Under the pieces are notes generated by a model. The model was not told where the DNA came from. It ran no database searches and worked only from the letters and a program-made list of their open reading frames with translations. The position numbers were made by a program, and so were the translations under genes. DNA of 64,000 nucleotides from Rhodobacter sp. SY28-1 (GTDB lineage Bacteria; Pseudomonadota; Alphaproteobacteria; Rhodobacterales; Rhodobacteraceae): NCBI RefSeq assembly GCF_005222785.1, contig NZ_STGH01000001.1, positions 868,001 through 932,000 on the forward strand. Reading direction: 5' to 3'. This document shows, piece by piece, positions 7,386 through 16,412 of the stretch; the first letter of the stretch is position 1; each line of letters begins with the position of its first letter.

Positions 7386-10318
7386 CCCAGTCGCATCGCA
7401 TTGAAGGCGGCCAGATCGACCGCACGAAGACGCTCCGCTTCACCTTCGACGGCATCCCCTACCAGGGCCACCCGGGAGACACGCTGGCCTCCGCGCTTCT
7501 CGCCAATGGCGTCCGCCTGATGGGCCGCAGCTTCAAGTATCACCGCCCGCGCGGGCCGATCTCCTCGGGCTCCGAAGAGCCGAACGCGCTGGTCGAGCTT
7601 CGTACCGGCGGGCGGCAGGAACCGAACACCCGCGCTACGGTGGCCGAGCTGTACGAGGGTCTGACTGCGAACAGCCAGAACCGCTGGCCCAGCCTCCGAT
7701 TCGACGCGATGGGGGTCAACGACAAGCTATCCACCTTCTTCGCGGCGGGCTTCTACTACAAGACCTTCATGTGGCCCAAGTCCTTCTGGGAAAAGCTTTA
7801 TGAGCCGATCATCCGCCGCGCAGCGGGCCTTGGGTCGGTCACGCGCGAGGAGGACCCGGACGGTTACGACAAGGGATTCCTGCACTGCGATCTCCTTATA
7901 ATCGGGGCCGGTCCGACGGGCCTGATGGCCGGCCTGACTGCCGGTCGCGCGGGCAAGCGCGTGATCCTCGCCGATGAGGATTTCCGCATGGGCGGCCGCC
8001 TGAACGCCGAGACCTATGCGGTTGGTGACGCTCAAGGTGCAGACTGGGCGGCGGCCACCGTGGCCGAACTCTCCTCGATGCCCAATGTCCGCCTGATGAC
8101 CCGCACCACGGTCGTCGGCGCGTTCGACCATGGCATCTATAGCGCCGTCGAGAGGGTCTCGGACCACCTCCTCACCCCTGCCAAAGGCAAGCCCCGCCAG
8201 ATCCTCTGGCGCATCTACACCGGGCGCGCGATCCTGGCTGGCGGTGCAACCGAACGACCCATCGCGTTCGAGAACAACGACCGCCCCGGCATCATGCTGG
8301 CGGGTGCTTTGCGTGCCTACGCCAACCGCTGGGGCGTCAAGGTCGGTGAGCGGGTCGCGGTCTTCACCAACAACGACGACGGCCTGCGCACGGCCAAGGA
8401 CCTCCAGTCCAGGGGTGTCGACGTCGTCGCGGTGATCGACAGCCGGGAAGGTGGGGACCTTCTCCCCGGCATCCGCCACCTAAGGGGTGCCGAGGTCATC
8501 GACACCTCCGGCAAGCTCGGCCTGACCTCCATCACCGTCCGTCAATTGAACGGTCGTTCGGAAACGATCGCAGTCGACGCCCTCGGTGTTTCCGGTGGCT
8601 GGAACCCGAATGTGAACATCCACTCACATCACCGTTCTCGCCCTGTCTACGATCCCGCAATTGCAGCATTCGTCCCCGGAAAAGACGGCCCGCCCGGCCT
8701 CCTCGTCGCGGGTGCCGCCGCGGGCCAGATGTCCACGCACGCCGCTCTGAAAACTGGTCGCGACGCCGCCATCGCCGCCCTAGACCTCACCACCGCCCCC
8801 GAGCTGCCCCAGGCCGAGGACGCGCCGGTCGGTATCACCCCGCTCTGGCACGTCGCTCACGGCAAGGGTCGCGCCTGGATCGACCTGCAGAACGACGTCA
8901 CCGTCAAGGACGTAAAGCTAGCGAAGCAGGAGAACTTTACCTCGGTCGAGCACCTGAAGCGCTACACCACCCTCGGCATGGCGACCGATCAGGGCAAGAC
9001 CGGCAACGTGATCGGCCTTGCCATCATGGCCGAACTCACCGGCCGTTCGATCCCTGAAACCGGCACCACGATCTACCGCCCGCCCTACACGCCCGTCGCG
9101 ATGGGCACACTGGCGGGGCGATCGCGGGGCAGGGAATTCAAGCCCTTCCGCCTCACCCCTTCGCACCACTGGGCCAAGGAACAGGGCGCGATCTTCGTCG
9201 AGGTCGGCAACTGGCTCCGCACCCAATGGGTCCCCAAGCCCGGTGAAACCGAGTGGCGGCAGTCCGTCGACCGTGAGGTTCTGGCGACCCGCAAATCCGT
9301 CGGCATCTGCGACGTCACCACTCTGGGCAAGATTGACATCCAGGGCACCGACGCGGGCGCATTCCTGGACAGAGTCTACGCCAACACCTTCTCCACCCTC
9401 GCTGTCGGCAAGTGCCGCTATGGCCTGATGCTGCGCGAGGACGGGATCGTCTTCGACGACGGCACCACCGCCCGGATGGGCGAAAACGAATACGTCATGA
9501 CCACCACGACGGCCAACGCCGTGGCCGTCTTCCGGCACCTGGAATTCTGCCGCCAGGTCCTTTGGCCCGAGATGGACGTCCAGCTCATCTCTACCACAGA
9601 AGCCTGGGCGCAGTTCTCGGTCGCGGGTCCCAATGCGCGGAAACTGCTGGAGAAAGTCGTCGACCAGGACATCTCCGACGCCGCCTTCCCCTACATGGGT
9701 GCTGCCAACATCACCGTCGGCGGCCTGCGCGCGCGGCTGTTCCGGATCAGCTTCTCGGGCGAGTTGGCCTATGAGATCGCCGTCCCCACCCGCTACGGCG
9801 ACGCGCTTCTGCGCGAGATGCTGGCGCGCGGGGCGGAATTCGACCCGATCGTCTATGGCACCGAGGCCCTTGGAGTCATGCGGATCGAGAAGGGCCATGT
9901 CGCGGGCGGGGAACTGAACGGCCAGTCCACGGCGTTGAACATGGGCCTTGGCAAGATGGTGTCGAAGAAGAAGGACTCCATCGGCATGGTCCTGTCGCAG
10001 CGCGAGGGCCTGACGGACGAAAACGGCTACCGCCTTGTCGGCGTGAAACCCGTCGACCCCCAGGCCAAACTGACCGCAGGCAGCCACTTCCTGGAGAAGG
10101 GCGCGGCCCCGGTGGCGGCGAACGATGGCGGCTGGCTGACCTCCAAGGTTTACTCGCCGCATCTGGGCCACGACATCGCGCTGGGCTACCTCAAGGGCGG
10201 CGACAAGAAGATCGGCCAGCGCATGCGGATCGTGAACCTGCTCGCGGGCCTGGATACCGAGGTCGAGATCATCTCGCCCCACATGTTCGACCCGGAAGGA
10301 GAGCGTCTCCGTGGCTAG
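7382..10318 (+). CDS. soxA: Sarcosine oxidase alpha subunit
   Basis: 978 residues. The alpha subunit binds NAD and tetrahydrofolate and turns the demethylated carbon into 5,10-methylene-THF. An N-terminal 2Fe-2S-ferredoxin-like fold without cluster cysteines (residues about 17-100) is followed by a pyridine-nucleotide-disulfide oxidoreductase domain with IIGAGPTG at residues 173-180. The C-terminal 400 residues are a GcvT-type folate-binding domain (for example VAGPNARKLLEKV and KGHVAGGELNGQST). The ATG at 7382 overlaps the soxD stop in ATGA form; an in-frame start at 7265 would lie inside soxD and is rejected. Confidence 0.96.
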   Translation: MTQSHRIEGGQIDRTKTLRFTFDGIPYQGHPGDTLASALLANGVRLMGRSFKYHRPRGPISSGSEEPNALVELRTGGRQEPNTRATVAELYEGLTANSQNRWPSLRFDAMGVNDKLSTFFAAGFYYKTFMWPKSFWEKLYEPIIRRAAGLGSVTREEDPDGYDKGFLHCDLLIIGAGPTGLMAGLTAGRAGKRVILADEDFRMGGRLNAETYAVGDAQGADWAAATVAELSSMPNVRLMTRTTVVGAFDHGIYSAVERVSDHLLTPAKGKPRQILWRIYTGRAILAGGATERPIAFENNDRPGIMLAGALRAYANRWGVKVGERVAVFTNNDDGLRTAKDLQSRGVDVVAVIDSREGGDLLPGIRHLRGAEVIDTSGKLGLTSITVRQLNGRSETIAVDALGVSGGWNPNVNIHSHHRSRPVYDPAIAAFVPGKDGPPGLLVAGAAAGQMSTHAALKTGRDAAIAALDLTTAPELPQAEDAPVGITPLWHVAHGKGRAWIDLQNDVTVKDVKLAKQENFTSVEHLKRYTTLGMATDQGKTGNVIGLAIMAELTGRSIPETGTTIYRPPYTPVAMGTLAGRSRGREFKPFRLTPSHHWAKEQGAIFVEVGNWLRTQWVPKPGETEWRQSVDREVLATRKSVGICDVTTLGKIDIQGTDAGAFLDRVYANTFSTLAVGKCRYGLMLREDGIVFDDGTTARMGENEYVMTTTTANAVAVFRHLEFCRQVLWPEMDVQLISTTEAWAQFSVAGPNARKLLEKVVDQDISDAAFPYMGAANITVGGLRARLFRISFSGELAYEIAVPTRYGDALLREMLARGAEFDPIVYGTEALGVMRIEKGHVAGGELNGQSTALNMGLGKMVSKKKDSIGMVLSQREGLTDENGYRLVGVKPVDPQAKLTAGSHFLEKGAAPVAANDGGWLTSKVYSPHLGHDIALGYLKGGDKKIGQRMRIVNLLAGLDTEVEIISPHMFDPEGERLRG

Positions 10319-10871
10319 CCTGCAGCCCCTCACCGCCCTCGGCCGCCGCGAGGCGACCACCGTCACCCACGGGCCCCTCACCATCAGCGAACGCACCGAC
10401 GTCGCCCTCGCCTCGGTCGCCGCCCGCAACGGCCGCGCCGCCGACCTGGCCAAAGCCGCACAAAAGGCGGACGTGCCGCTCCCCGGCCCGGCCAGCCACC
10501 AGCAGGGCACCCCGTACTCCGCCTTCTGGACCGCTCCCGAGATGTGGTTCGTCGAGGCCCCCTACGCCAGCCACGAACTGATCGTTGATCTCCTCAAGTC
10601 CGCCCTCGCCGACACCGCCAGCATCACCGAACAGACCGACGCCTGGGTTGCCTTCGACCTTTCGGCCCACGACCTGACCCGGCTTCTGGAGCGGCTCTGC
10701 AACGTCGATTTCGCTGCACGCCCAACAGGTTACGCCACCCGCACGGTGATGGAGCATCTGGGCGTCTACCTCATCAAGCACGGCCCCGGCGCAGCCCGCC
10801 TATACGGCCCCCGCTCCAGTGCCGAAAGCCTCTTGCACGCCATCGAGACGGCTGCTCATTCGGTCTGGTAG
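10311..10871 (+). CDS. soxG: Sarcosine oxidase gamma subunit
   Basis: 186 residues, starting at GTG 10311, which overlaps the end of soxA by 8 bp; GGAAGGAGAG lies 5 nt upstream as ribosome site. The gamma subunit is a GcvT-like structural partner in the heterotetramer. DLSAHDLTRLLERLCNVDF and VMEHLGVYLIKHGPGAARLY are typical of the family. Last gene of soxBDAG. No strong terminator follows before the regulator gene, so read-through into it is possible. Confidence 0.92.
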   Translation: MASLQPLTALGRREATTVTHGPLTISERTDVALASVAARNGRAADLAKAAQKADVPLPGPASHQQGTPYSAFWTAPEMWFVEAPYASHELIVDLLKSALADTASITEQTDAWVAFDLSAHDLTRLLERLCNVDFAARPTGYATRTVMEHLGVYLIKHGPGAARLYGPRSSAESLLHAIETAAHSVW

Positions 10872-10903
10872 CGTCAGGCTTGATACAAGCCATGTTTCCC
10901 GGT

Positions 10904-10930
10904 AGTGAAATCATGTGTATTGGTTTCACT
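10904..10930. promoter_or_regulatory. Inverted repeat AGTGAAA-N13-TTTCACT, operator candidate for the XRE-cupin gene
   Basis: Perfect 7-bp arms at 10904-10910 and 10924-10930 make a 27-bp dyad that ends 12 bp before the regulator start. Self-control through such sites is common for XRE-cupin repressors. The site also lies between soxG and the regulator/oxidase pair, so it probably controls those two genes rather than soxBDAG. Confidence 0.5.
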
Positions 10931-10942
10931 GCAGGGTCACAC

Positions 10943-11602
10943 ATGTCCGACGGCTCAGCCAACTCAGCCCTTCCGCGCGGCAAACCTGCCTTCGATCAGG
11001 ACCCGCACCGCGTCCGCGAGATCACCGAGCGCAACCTTGAAGCCGCCATCGGGCGTGAGGTCCGCAACTTTCGCCGCCAGCAGGGCATGACCGTCGCCGA
11101 CCTCGCCAACGTCACCGGCCTGTCTATCGGGATGCTGTCCAAGATCGAGAACGGCAACACCTCGCCCTCGCTGACCACGCTTCAGGTCCTCAGCCACGCC
11201 TTCTCTGTTCCCGTCACCGCGTTCTTCAAAAGCTATGAGGAACGCCGCGAGGCCCAGCATGTGCGCGCTGGAGAGCACGTCGAAATCGAACGCCGCGGCA
11301 CCCGCGCCGGGCACCAGTACAACCTTCTGGGCCATATCGGCTCGAACAATTCGGGCGTGGTGGTCGAACCGTACATCATCACGCTCACCACCGAATCCGA
11401 CACGTTCCCGGCCTTCCAGCACGAGGGCCTCGAACTCCTCTACATGCTGGAAGGCGAGGTCGACTATCGCCACGGCGACACGGTCTATCCGCTGAAACCC
11501 GGCGACAGCCTGTTCTTCGACGCCGACTCGCCCCATGGGCCCGAGACTCTGGTCAAGCTTCCGGCGCGGTATCTCTCGGTCATCGCTTATCCGCAGGGCT
11601 GA
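10943..11602 (+). CDS. XRE-family transcriptional regulator with C-terminal cupin domain
   Basis: 219 residues. A helix-turn-helix of the Cro/C1 type occupies about residues 32-90 (VRNFRRQQGMTVADLANVTG then LSIGMLSKIENGNTSPSLTT). A cupin_2 ligand-binding barrel fills the C-terminal half, with HEGLELLYMLEGEVDYRHGD and LKPGDSLFFDADSPHGPE. Members control amine, amino-acid and polyamine catabolism in response to a small metabolite. I chose ATG 10943 rather than an in-frame TTG at 10880, since the longer form would cover the palindrome at 10904-10930. The next gene starts one base after its stop, so the two are co-transcribed. Confidence 0.88.
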   Translation: MSDGSANSALPRGKPAFDQDPHRVREITERNLEAAIGREVRNFRRQQGMTVADLANVTGLSIGMLSKIENGNTSPSLTTLQVLSHAFSVPVTAFFKSYEERREAQHVRAGEHVEIERRGTRAGHQYNLLGHIGSNNSGVVVEPYIITLTTESDTFPAFQHEGLELLYMLEGEVDYRHGDTVYPLKPGDSLFFDADSPHGPETLVKLPARYLSVIAYPQG

Positions 11603-11603
11603 C

Positions 11604-13010
11604 ATGCTGACCGCAGACCTGGCCGCTGCCATTGGGGCCGCGAACGTTCTGACCGGCTCCGACATGACGCGCTACGCCCGCGACTGGATGGGCCGTTACG
11701 ACGGACAGCCGGTCGCCGTCGCCCGCCCCGGATCGACCGCCGAGGTCGCCGCCTGCGTGAAGATTGCTGCGCAGCATGGCGTGCCCGTCGTGCCCATCTC
11801 TGGCAACACTGGCCTAGTCGGCGGGACCATGACCAAGGGCGGCCTCCTTCTCACCCTTGAACGGATGAACCGGATCCGTCAGGTCAAGCGAGAGGCGAAA
11901 CTGGTCATTGCCGAAGCGGGCGTGATCCTCACCCGTCTCCATGAAGCCGCTGAAAAGGAAGGGCTTTACTTCCCCCTCTGGTTCGGCGCACGGGGGTCCG
12001 CCATGCTGGGCGGCGTCCTTTCAACCAACGCCGGTGGCTCCAATGTCCTCCGCTACGGCTCCACCCGTGGCCTGTGTCTTGGGCTGGAGGTCGTGCTCCC
12101 TGATGGCCGCGTCCTGAACCTGATGTCGGAATTGCACAAGGACAATTCCGGCTACGATCTGAAAAACCTTTTCATCGGCTCGGAAGGCACCCTCGGCATC
12201 ATCACCGCCGCCGTGATGAAGCTGGTTCCGGCCCCCAAGGCCCACGCCACCGCGACCCTCGCCGCGCGCTCGTTGCCCGACGCGTTGACCCTTCTCAACC
12301 GCATGCAAGAGGCTACCGGCGGACGGGTCGAAGCCTTCGAGTTCATGCCCCGCACATACTCCGAGCGCCTGAAGGAAGCCCGCCCCGACCTTGGCCTGCC
12401 CTTCGACCACATCCCCGAGGTCACCATCCTGATCGAGGCCGCCACGACCGTCCCGTATGAGGCCACTCCCGACGCAAGCGGCGACATCCCGCTCGTAACC
12501 ACGCTGGAAACCATCCTGGCCGAGATGATGGAGGCAGGCCTCATCACCGACGCCATCCTCGCCCGCAGCGAACAGCAGCGCCGCGCGATGTGGGCGCGGC
12601 GTGAGGCTGCCGCGGAAATCGGCGTCGGCCTTCACCCCGAGGTCGACACCGACATCTGCCTCCCCCTCGACAAGGTCGACAGCTTCCTGACGACAGCCAT
12701 CCAGCGCCTTGAGGCCCTCGACCCCGGCGCGCGCACCATCACCGTCGCGCATCTTGGGGACGGCAACCTTCACTTCACCGCCTACCCGACCCGCGACGAC
12801 AAGGCCTTGAAGGACGAGGTGCTGGAGGCCATCGAGGACGTGGTGGCCGATCTGGGCGGCAGCTTCTCGGCCGAACATGGGGTGGGCCTGTCGAAGCTCC
12901 CCTCGATGCGAAGGCGCAAGGACCCGGTGGCGCTGGACGTGATGCGCACGCTGAAACAGGCGCTCGATCCGCAGGGCCTGATGAACCCCGGCAAGGTCAT
13001 CCCCTCCTGA
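11604..13010 (+). CDS. FAD-linked oxidase, GlcD / D-2-hydroxyacid dehydrogenase family
   Basis: 468 residues, VAO/PCMH flavoprotein fold. The FAD-binding PCMH domain has PVVPISGNTGLVGGT (about residues 55-69) and LGGVLSTNAGG. The C-terminal domain has the metal/substrate motif VAHLGDGNLHF and ends with SKLPSMRRRK and LDPQGLMNPGKV. Relatives oxidise D-lactate, glycolate or D-2-hydroxyglutarate and pass electrons to an acceptor other than oxygen. The substrate cannot be told apart here. The start is the ATG one base after the regulator stop; earlier in-frame starts lie within the regulator. Confidence 0.85.
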   Translation: MLTADLAAAIGAANVLTGSDMTRYARDWMGRYDGQPVAVARPGSTAEVAACVKIAAQHGVPVVPISGNTGLVGGTMTKGGLLLTLERMNRIRQVKREAKLVIAEAGVILTRLHEAAEKEGLYFPLWFGARGSAMLGGVLSTNAGGSNVLRYGSTRGLCLGLEVVLPDGRVLNLMSELHKDNSGYDLKNLFIGSEGTLGIITAAVMKLVPAPKAHATATLAARSLPDALTLLNRMQEATGGRVEAFEFMPRTYSERLKEARPDLGLPFDHIPEVTILIEAATTVPYEATPDASGDIPLVTTLETILAEMMEAGLITDAILARSEQQRRAMWARREAAAEIGVGLHPEVDTDICLPLDKVDSFLTTAIQRLEALDPGARTITVAHLGDGNLHFTAYPTRDDKALKDEVLEAIEDVVADLGGSFSAEHGVGLSKLPSMRRRKDPVALDVMRTLKQALDPQGLMNPGKVIPS

Positions 13011-13013
13011 ACA

Positions 13014-13038
13014 CAAGAATTTTCGACGAAAATTCTTG
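13014..13038. repeat. Perfect palindrome CAAGAATTTT-CGACG-AAAATTCTTG, terminator-like
   Basis: Ten-bp perfect arms at 13014-13023 and 13029-13038 flank a 5-nt loop, 3 bp after the oxidase stop and 52 bp before the MFS start. The transcript would form a stable hairpin, but no T-run follows. It resembles the pair of palindromes at 27989-28032 in its AT-rich arms around a CG core. Confidence 0.55.
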
Positions 13039-13089
13039 GGCCCCTCGCTCGACCTTGCGGCCCCCGCGCCCCCGCGATACCCAAGCGCA

Positions 13090-14280
13090 ATGTCCGCCAT
13101 CCGCCTCTGCCTCACCGACCCGGCCTTGCGCGCCGCCGGGCTGATCCTTGCCCTGCAGGGCGCGGTCGCCTGTTCCTTCGGCCCCTACTTCTCCACCCTC
13201 GCCGTGAACAGCTTTGGCTTCGGCGACCGCGGTTATGCCATCCTCCTCGCCTTGGCCTCTATCATCTCCGTCTCGGCCTCGGTCATCGGCGGCATCCGCG
13301 CCGACCAGACCGCGAACCGCCGCAAGGTCACCCTGACTTCGGTCGCGGCGCTGATCCTTGGCACCTTCCTGATGACGGTGACCCCCGGCCCTTGGGTCTT
13401 TGCGCTCACCGCCGCCGTCCTGATCCCGATCAGCAGCATTACCTTTTCCCAGGTCTTCGCGCTTGCCCGCCTCGCCGCCACTCGCCACCCGGCCGAGGAT
13501 CGCGACGGCATCATGGCCGTGATCCGCGCCCTGTTCGCGCTGCCCTTCATCCTCGTCCTCCCCCTCTGGTCCATCGCCTTTGCCGCCGGGGCGCCCATCA
13601 CCCTGATCTTCCCGATGGGCCTCCTCCTCTCTGCCCTCATGCTGATTGCCGTCCTCCGTCTCTGGCCCCCCGACGGCACCACGCTCTGGGAGGACCGACC
13701 CTCCGGCCTGTCCTTCCGCGCTGCCCTGACCGAGATCGGTCATCCCCGCATCGCCGCCCGCGTTATCGCGCTGGGCGCGGTCTTCAGCGCATCGACCGTC
13801 TACATGGCCATCGTCTCCCTGGTCATGGTGCCCGAGGTCGGTCGCGGGACGCAGGACGTGGCGATCTACGTCGGTCTTGTTGCAGGCCTCGAAGTGCCCT
13901 TCATGCTGATGATCCCCAGCCTGACCCGCGGCATCCCGCGCACCCGCCTGATCTTCGCCGGGACCGCGCTCTATTGCGTCCACGTCGCACTCCTGCCGGT
14001 CCTCGCCGGATCACCCTTCGTCTGGCTTCTCGTCCTGCCTGCCGCCATCGGCGGCGCCGTGACGCTGACCGTGCCCATCGCCTACCTGCAGGACCTTCTG
14101 GCCGACCGGCCCGGGGCAGGGGCCTCGCTCATGGCGCTGCAACGTTTGGCCGGCGACGTGATCGCTGCCACCTGCTTCGGCCTTGGCACTGCACTGGCCG
14201 GATACGGCACGGTCGCGTTGCTTGGGGTCGCCGCGTCGCTGATCGGTGCCACCGCCCTCTGGCTCGCCGACCGCCGCTAG
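13090..14280 (+). CDS. MFS transporter, SetA-like sugar-efflux type
   Basis: 396 residues with about 12 hydrophobic helices. Length, the early GPYFSTLAVNSFGF stretch and the conserved cytoplasmic loop IRADQTANRRKV after helix 2 resemble the sugar efflux (SetA/SetB) branch of the major facilitator superfamily. The true substrate is unknown. The start is taken at ATG 13090; an 18-codon in-frame extension starting at 13036 would begin inside the palindrome and is Pro-rich. It is convergent with the caspase gene, with a repeat-rich 77-bp gap between them. Confidence 0.75.
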   Translation: MSAIRLCLTDPALRAAGLILALQGAVACSFGPYFSTLAVNSFGFGDRGYAILLALASIISVSASVIGGIRADQTANRRKVTLTSVAALILGTFLMTVTPGPWVFALTAAVLIPISSITFSQVFALARLAATRHPAEDRDGIMAVIRALFALPFILVLPLWSIAFAAGAPITLIFPMGLLLSALMLIAVLRLWPPDGTTLWEDRPSGLSFRAALTEIGHPRIAARVIALGAVFSASTVYMAIVSLVMVPEVGRGTQDVAIYVGLVAGLEVPFMLMIPSLTRGIPRTRLIFAGTALYCVHVALLPVLAGSPFVWLLVLPAAIGGAVTLTVPIAYLQDLLADRPGAGASLMALQRLAGDVIAATCFGLGTALAGYGTVALLGVAASLIGATALWLADRR

Positions 14281-14329
14281 TTTCTGCGCAGCATCGGTGC
14301 AGAAATGCTGCGGCCCATGCTGCGCAGCA
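14281..14329. repeat. Clustered inverted repeats between convergent genes
   Basis: Three interlocking elements lie right after the MFS stop: TTTCTGC (14281-14287) with GCAGAAA (14299-14305); GCAGCAT (14288-14294) with ATGCTGC (14305-14311); and the 12-bp palindrome TGCTGCGCAGCA (14318-14329). The word CTGCGCAGCA occurs twice. The hairpins are mutually exclusive. A two-way terminator is plausible, though no long U-tract is present on either strand. Confidence 0.45.
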
Positions 14330-14357
14330 ATAAAGCGGAATCAAAGGCTTGAGGGCG

Positions 14358-16412
14358 CTATTCCGCGGCCATCGTCCGCAGCTCCAGCGACAGGATCGCA
14401 GGCCCCGGCCCATCCGTCTCGGTCTCGTCGGTCAAGGCCATCGCCCCCCGGGTGGTCTCGCCGAACCCCGCCTCTGCCAGTGCGTCGCCAAACGCCGTCC
14501 CGCCCACTGCCCGAGTCCGGTCCAGCGCATCCTGCGCCAGATAGCTCAGGTCCTCCACCGGGCTTTGCGGGCGGGCCGGGGTCACCACGACCAGCATCCG
14601 CTCCTGCCCCAGCACGTCCGCCGAAATCTTGAACAGCCCCTTCTTCAGCTCATCCCCCGGCTGCAACCGTCCCGAGAACCAATGGCTGATCGACCAGTCC
14701 GCCCCGATATAGAGGACATTCACGTCCACCGGCCCCTCACCATTGTTCTTCGCCAGCACATGCACTTCGTCATCCGGCAGCAGCGTCGGGACCGGGGCGA
14801 AGGGCAGGGGCCGCAGCGTCCGGTCCTCAGGCGTGCGGGTCAGCAGCTCGACCTCCACATCCGGGTTTGATGCCCCCACCGCACCTGCCAGCTTCAGCAA
14901 GTTCTGCGCCCGCGCCATAGTGACCAGCGTATCCGCCAGCACCGCCGCCAGCTCTGCGCCGTCCTTGTCGCCCGTAGACACCGAGGGCGTCGCCTCAAGA
15001 TCTTCCGCCAGCCCGGTCGAGGGCAGCACCCAGATCGCATCCGACCGCGGGCTGTCCGGCAGCACCGCCAGCCGCAAATCCGCCTCCTGATCCGCAGCGA
15101 CGAACACCAGCCGAGGCCCCGTCGCCTCCTGCAAGCCGCCCAACGCCGCCAGCAAGGCATCCGCCGGACCCGTTCCCGCCGCAGGCAAGGCCACCGTCAA
15201 GGTGAAGTCCAGCGCCTCATCCAGCTTGCGCAGTGTGACGCCCTTCGGCAACTCCGCCGGAAGGGCCTTCCCGTCCCGCTCCAAAGCCTGACCTAGCGAC
15301 GAAAACGTCTCGACCGAGGTCAGTTCCACATATCCCAGTGCCGCGTCATCCGCCGCCGCCGCCGACCCCATAACTGCCAGCACCGCGCCTTCGGTCAACC
15401 CATGCAAGCTCCCCGCCGGGATCGTGAACCCCGCCTCGGAAACCTCCGCCTGCCACTGCGAAACCCTTGTGCCCGCCGCGCCACCGAACACCACCTGATC
15501 CAGATCGCCCTCGAACAGGGGCGTCGACTTCGCCAGGTTCTTCACCGCATAGCGCCGCAGCACCTCTTGCCCCACCTGCCCGTAGGTCGCGTTCGGGTAC
15601 TCCGCCAGCACCTCCATCAGCGTCCAGGTGAACACCCCTTGCGGCTTGCGGCCCGGCTTGCCCTTCGGCAGGTTCTTTTCTGGCGTCACCTCGTTCGTCT
15701 GCGCCGCGAAGAAGGCGACAAAGCTGCCCTCGCCGGAGCCGCCGTCGAACGGGGCCTCCACCTGACGAGGATCGCCGACGGACCGCGAGACCTCCACCGC
15801 ATCGACGTCGATCCCCAGCGCGTCGGGCGGCAACTGTCGCACCCGCACCTCTTCGCCCGCCTCCACCGCCCGCGTCGCCGTCCCCGAATGACACGAGTCG
15901 AACACCGCCCAGACATTCGCGCCCTTCGCGCGCAGCCCGTCAATCAGCGCCCCGATCTCGTCATCGACCAGCGCGTTCTCGACCGCGCCCACCTGATCCG
16001 ACCAGGGCCCGATGTCCACCGGCAGGAACAGCTCATCCAGCCCGTCGAGTTCCGTCGCCGGGTCCAGCGCCGGGGCCTGCGTGCCATGCCCCGAGAAATG
16101 CAAGTAGACGAAATCCCCCGGCTGTACCTCCGCCGTCAGTTCCGCAAAGGCCGCCCGGATCGCCGCTAGCGTCGGCGCCTCTGCCCCTGCAACCCCATCC
16201 GACAGCACCGTCACATGATCCTCGGCAAAAGCCACCGGAGCCTCTGTCGTCAGATACTGAGCCACCAGCTGCACGTCATTCGCGGGGCCCCGCAGCCACC
16301 ACCGCTCCTCCAGCGCCGGATACTGGTTCGCGCCGATCAACAGCGCATAATTCTCCCGCGCCAGCGCAGGGGTGGCGGCAAGGCAAAGGGCAATGGTGAA
16401 AAGTGCTTTCAT
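14358..16412 (-). CDS. Exported caspase-family (C14, metacaspase-like) protein with C-terminal beta domain
   Basis: 684 residues. Signal peptide MKALFTIALCLAATPALA, then a caspase p20-like fold at about residues 20-240. The catalytic histidine is in YLHFSGHGTQAP (His109) and the cysteine in VFDSCHSGTA (Cys174), both with correct context. The C-terminus (about 560-650) has a beta-rich segment with VNVLYIGADWSISHWF that also occurs in the second caspase protein at 22177. It starts at ATG 16412, overlapping the stop of the upstream PPC-domain gene in ATGA form. The export signal places it in the periplasm or outside, unlike cytoplasmic caspase defence effectors. Substrate and role are unknown; orthocaspases usually cut after Arg or Lys. 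Confidence 0.88.
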   Translation of the reverse strand: MKALFTIALCLAATPALARENYALLIGANQYPALEERWWLRGPANDVQLVAQYLTTEAPVAFAEDHVTVLSDGVAGAEAPTLAAIRAAFAELTAEVQPGDFVYLHFSGHGTQAPALDPATELDGLDELFLPVDIGPWSDQVGAVENALVDDEIGALIDGLRAKGANVWAVFDSCHSGTATRAVEAGEEVRVRQLPPDALGIDVDAVEVSRSVGDPRQVEAPFDGGSGEGSFVAFFAAQTNEVTPEKNLPKGKPGRKPQGVFTWTLMEVLAEYPNATYGQVGQEVLRRYAVKNLAKSTPLFEGDLDQVVFGGAAGTRVSQWQAEVSEAGFTIPAGSLHGLTEGAVLAVMGSAAAADDAALGYVELTSVETFSSLGQALERDGKALPAELPKGVTLRKLDEALDFTLTVALPAAGTGPADALLAALGGLQEATGPRLVFVAADQEADLRLAVLPDSPRSDAIWVLPSTGLAEDLEATPSVSTGDKDGAELAAVLADTLVTMARAQNLLKLAGAVGASNPDVEVELLTRTPEDRTLRPLPFAPVPTLLPDDEVHVLAKNNGEGPVDVNVLYIGADWSISHWFSGRLQPGDELKKGLFKISADVLGQERMLVVVTPARPQSPVEDLSYLAQDALDRTRAVGGTAFGDALAEAGFGETTRGAMALTDETETDGPGPAILSLELRTMAAE

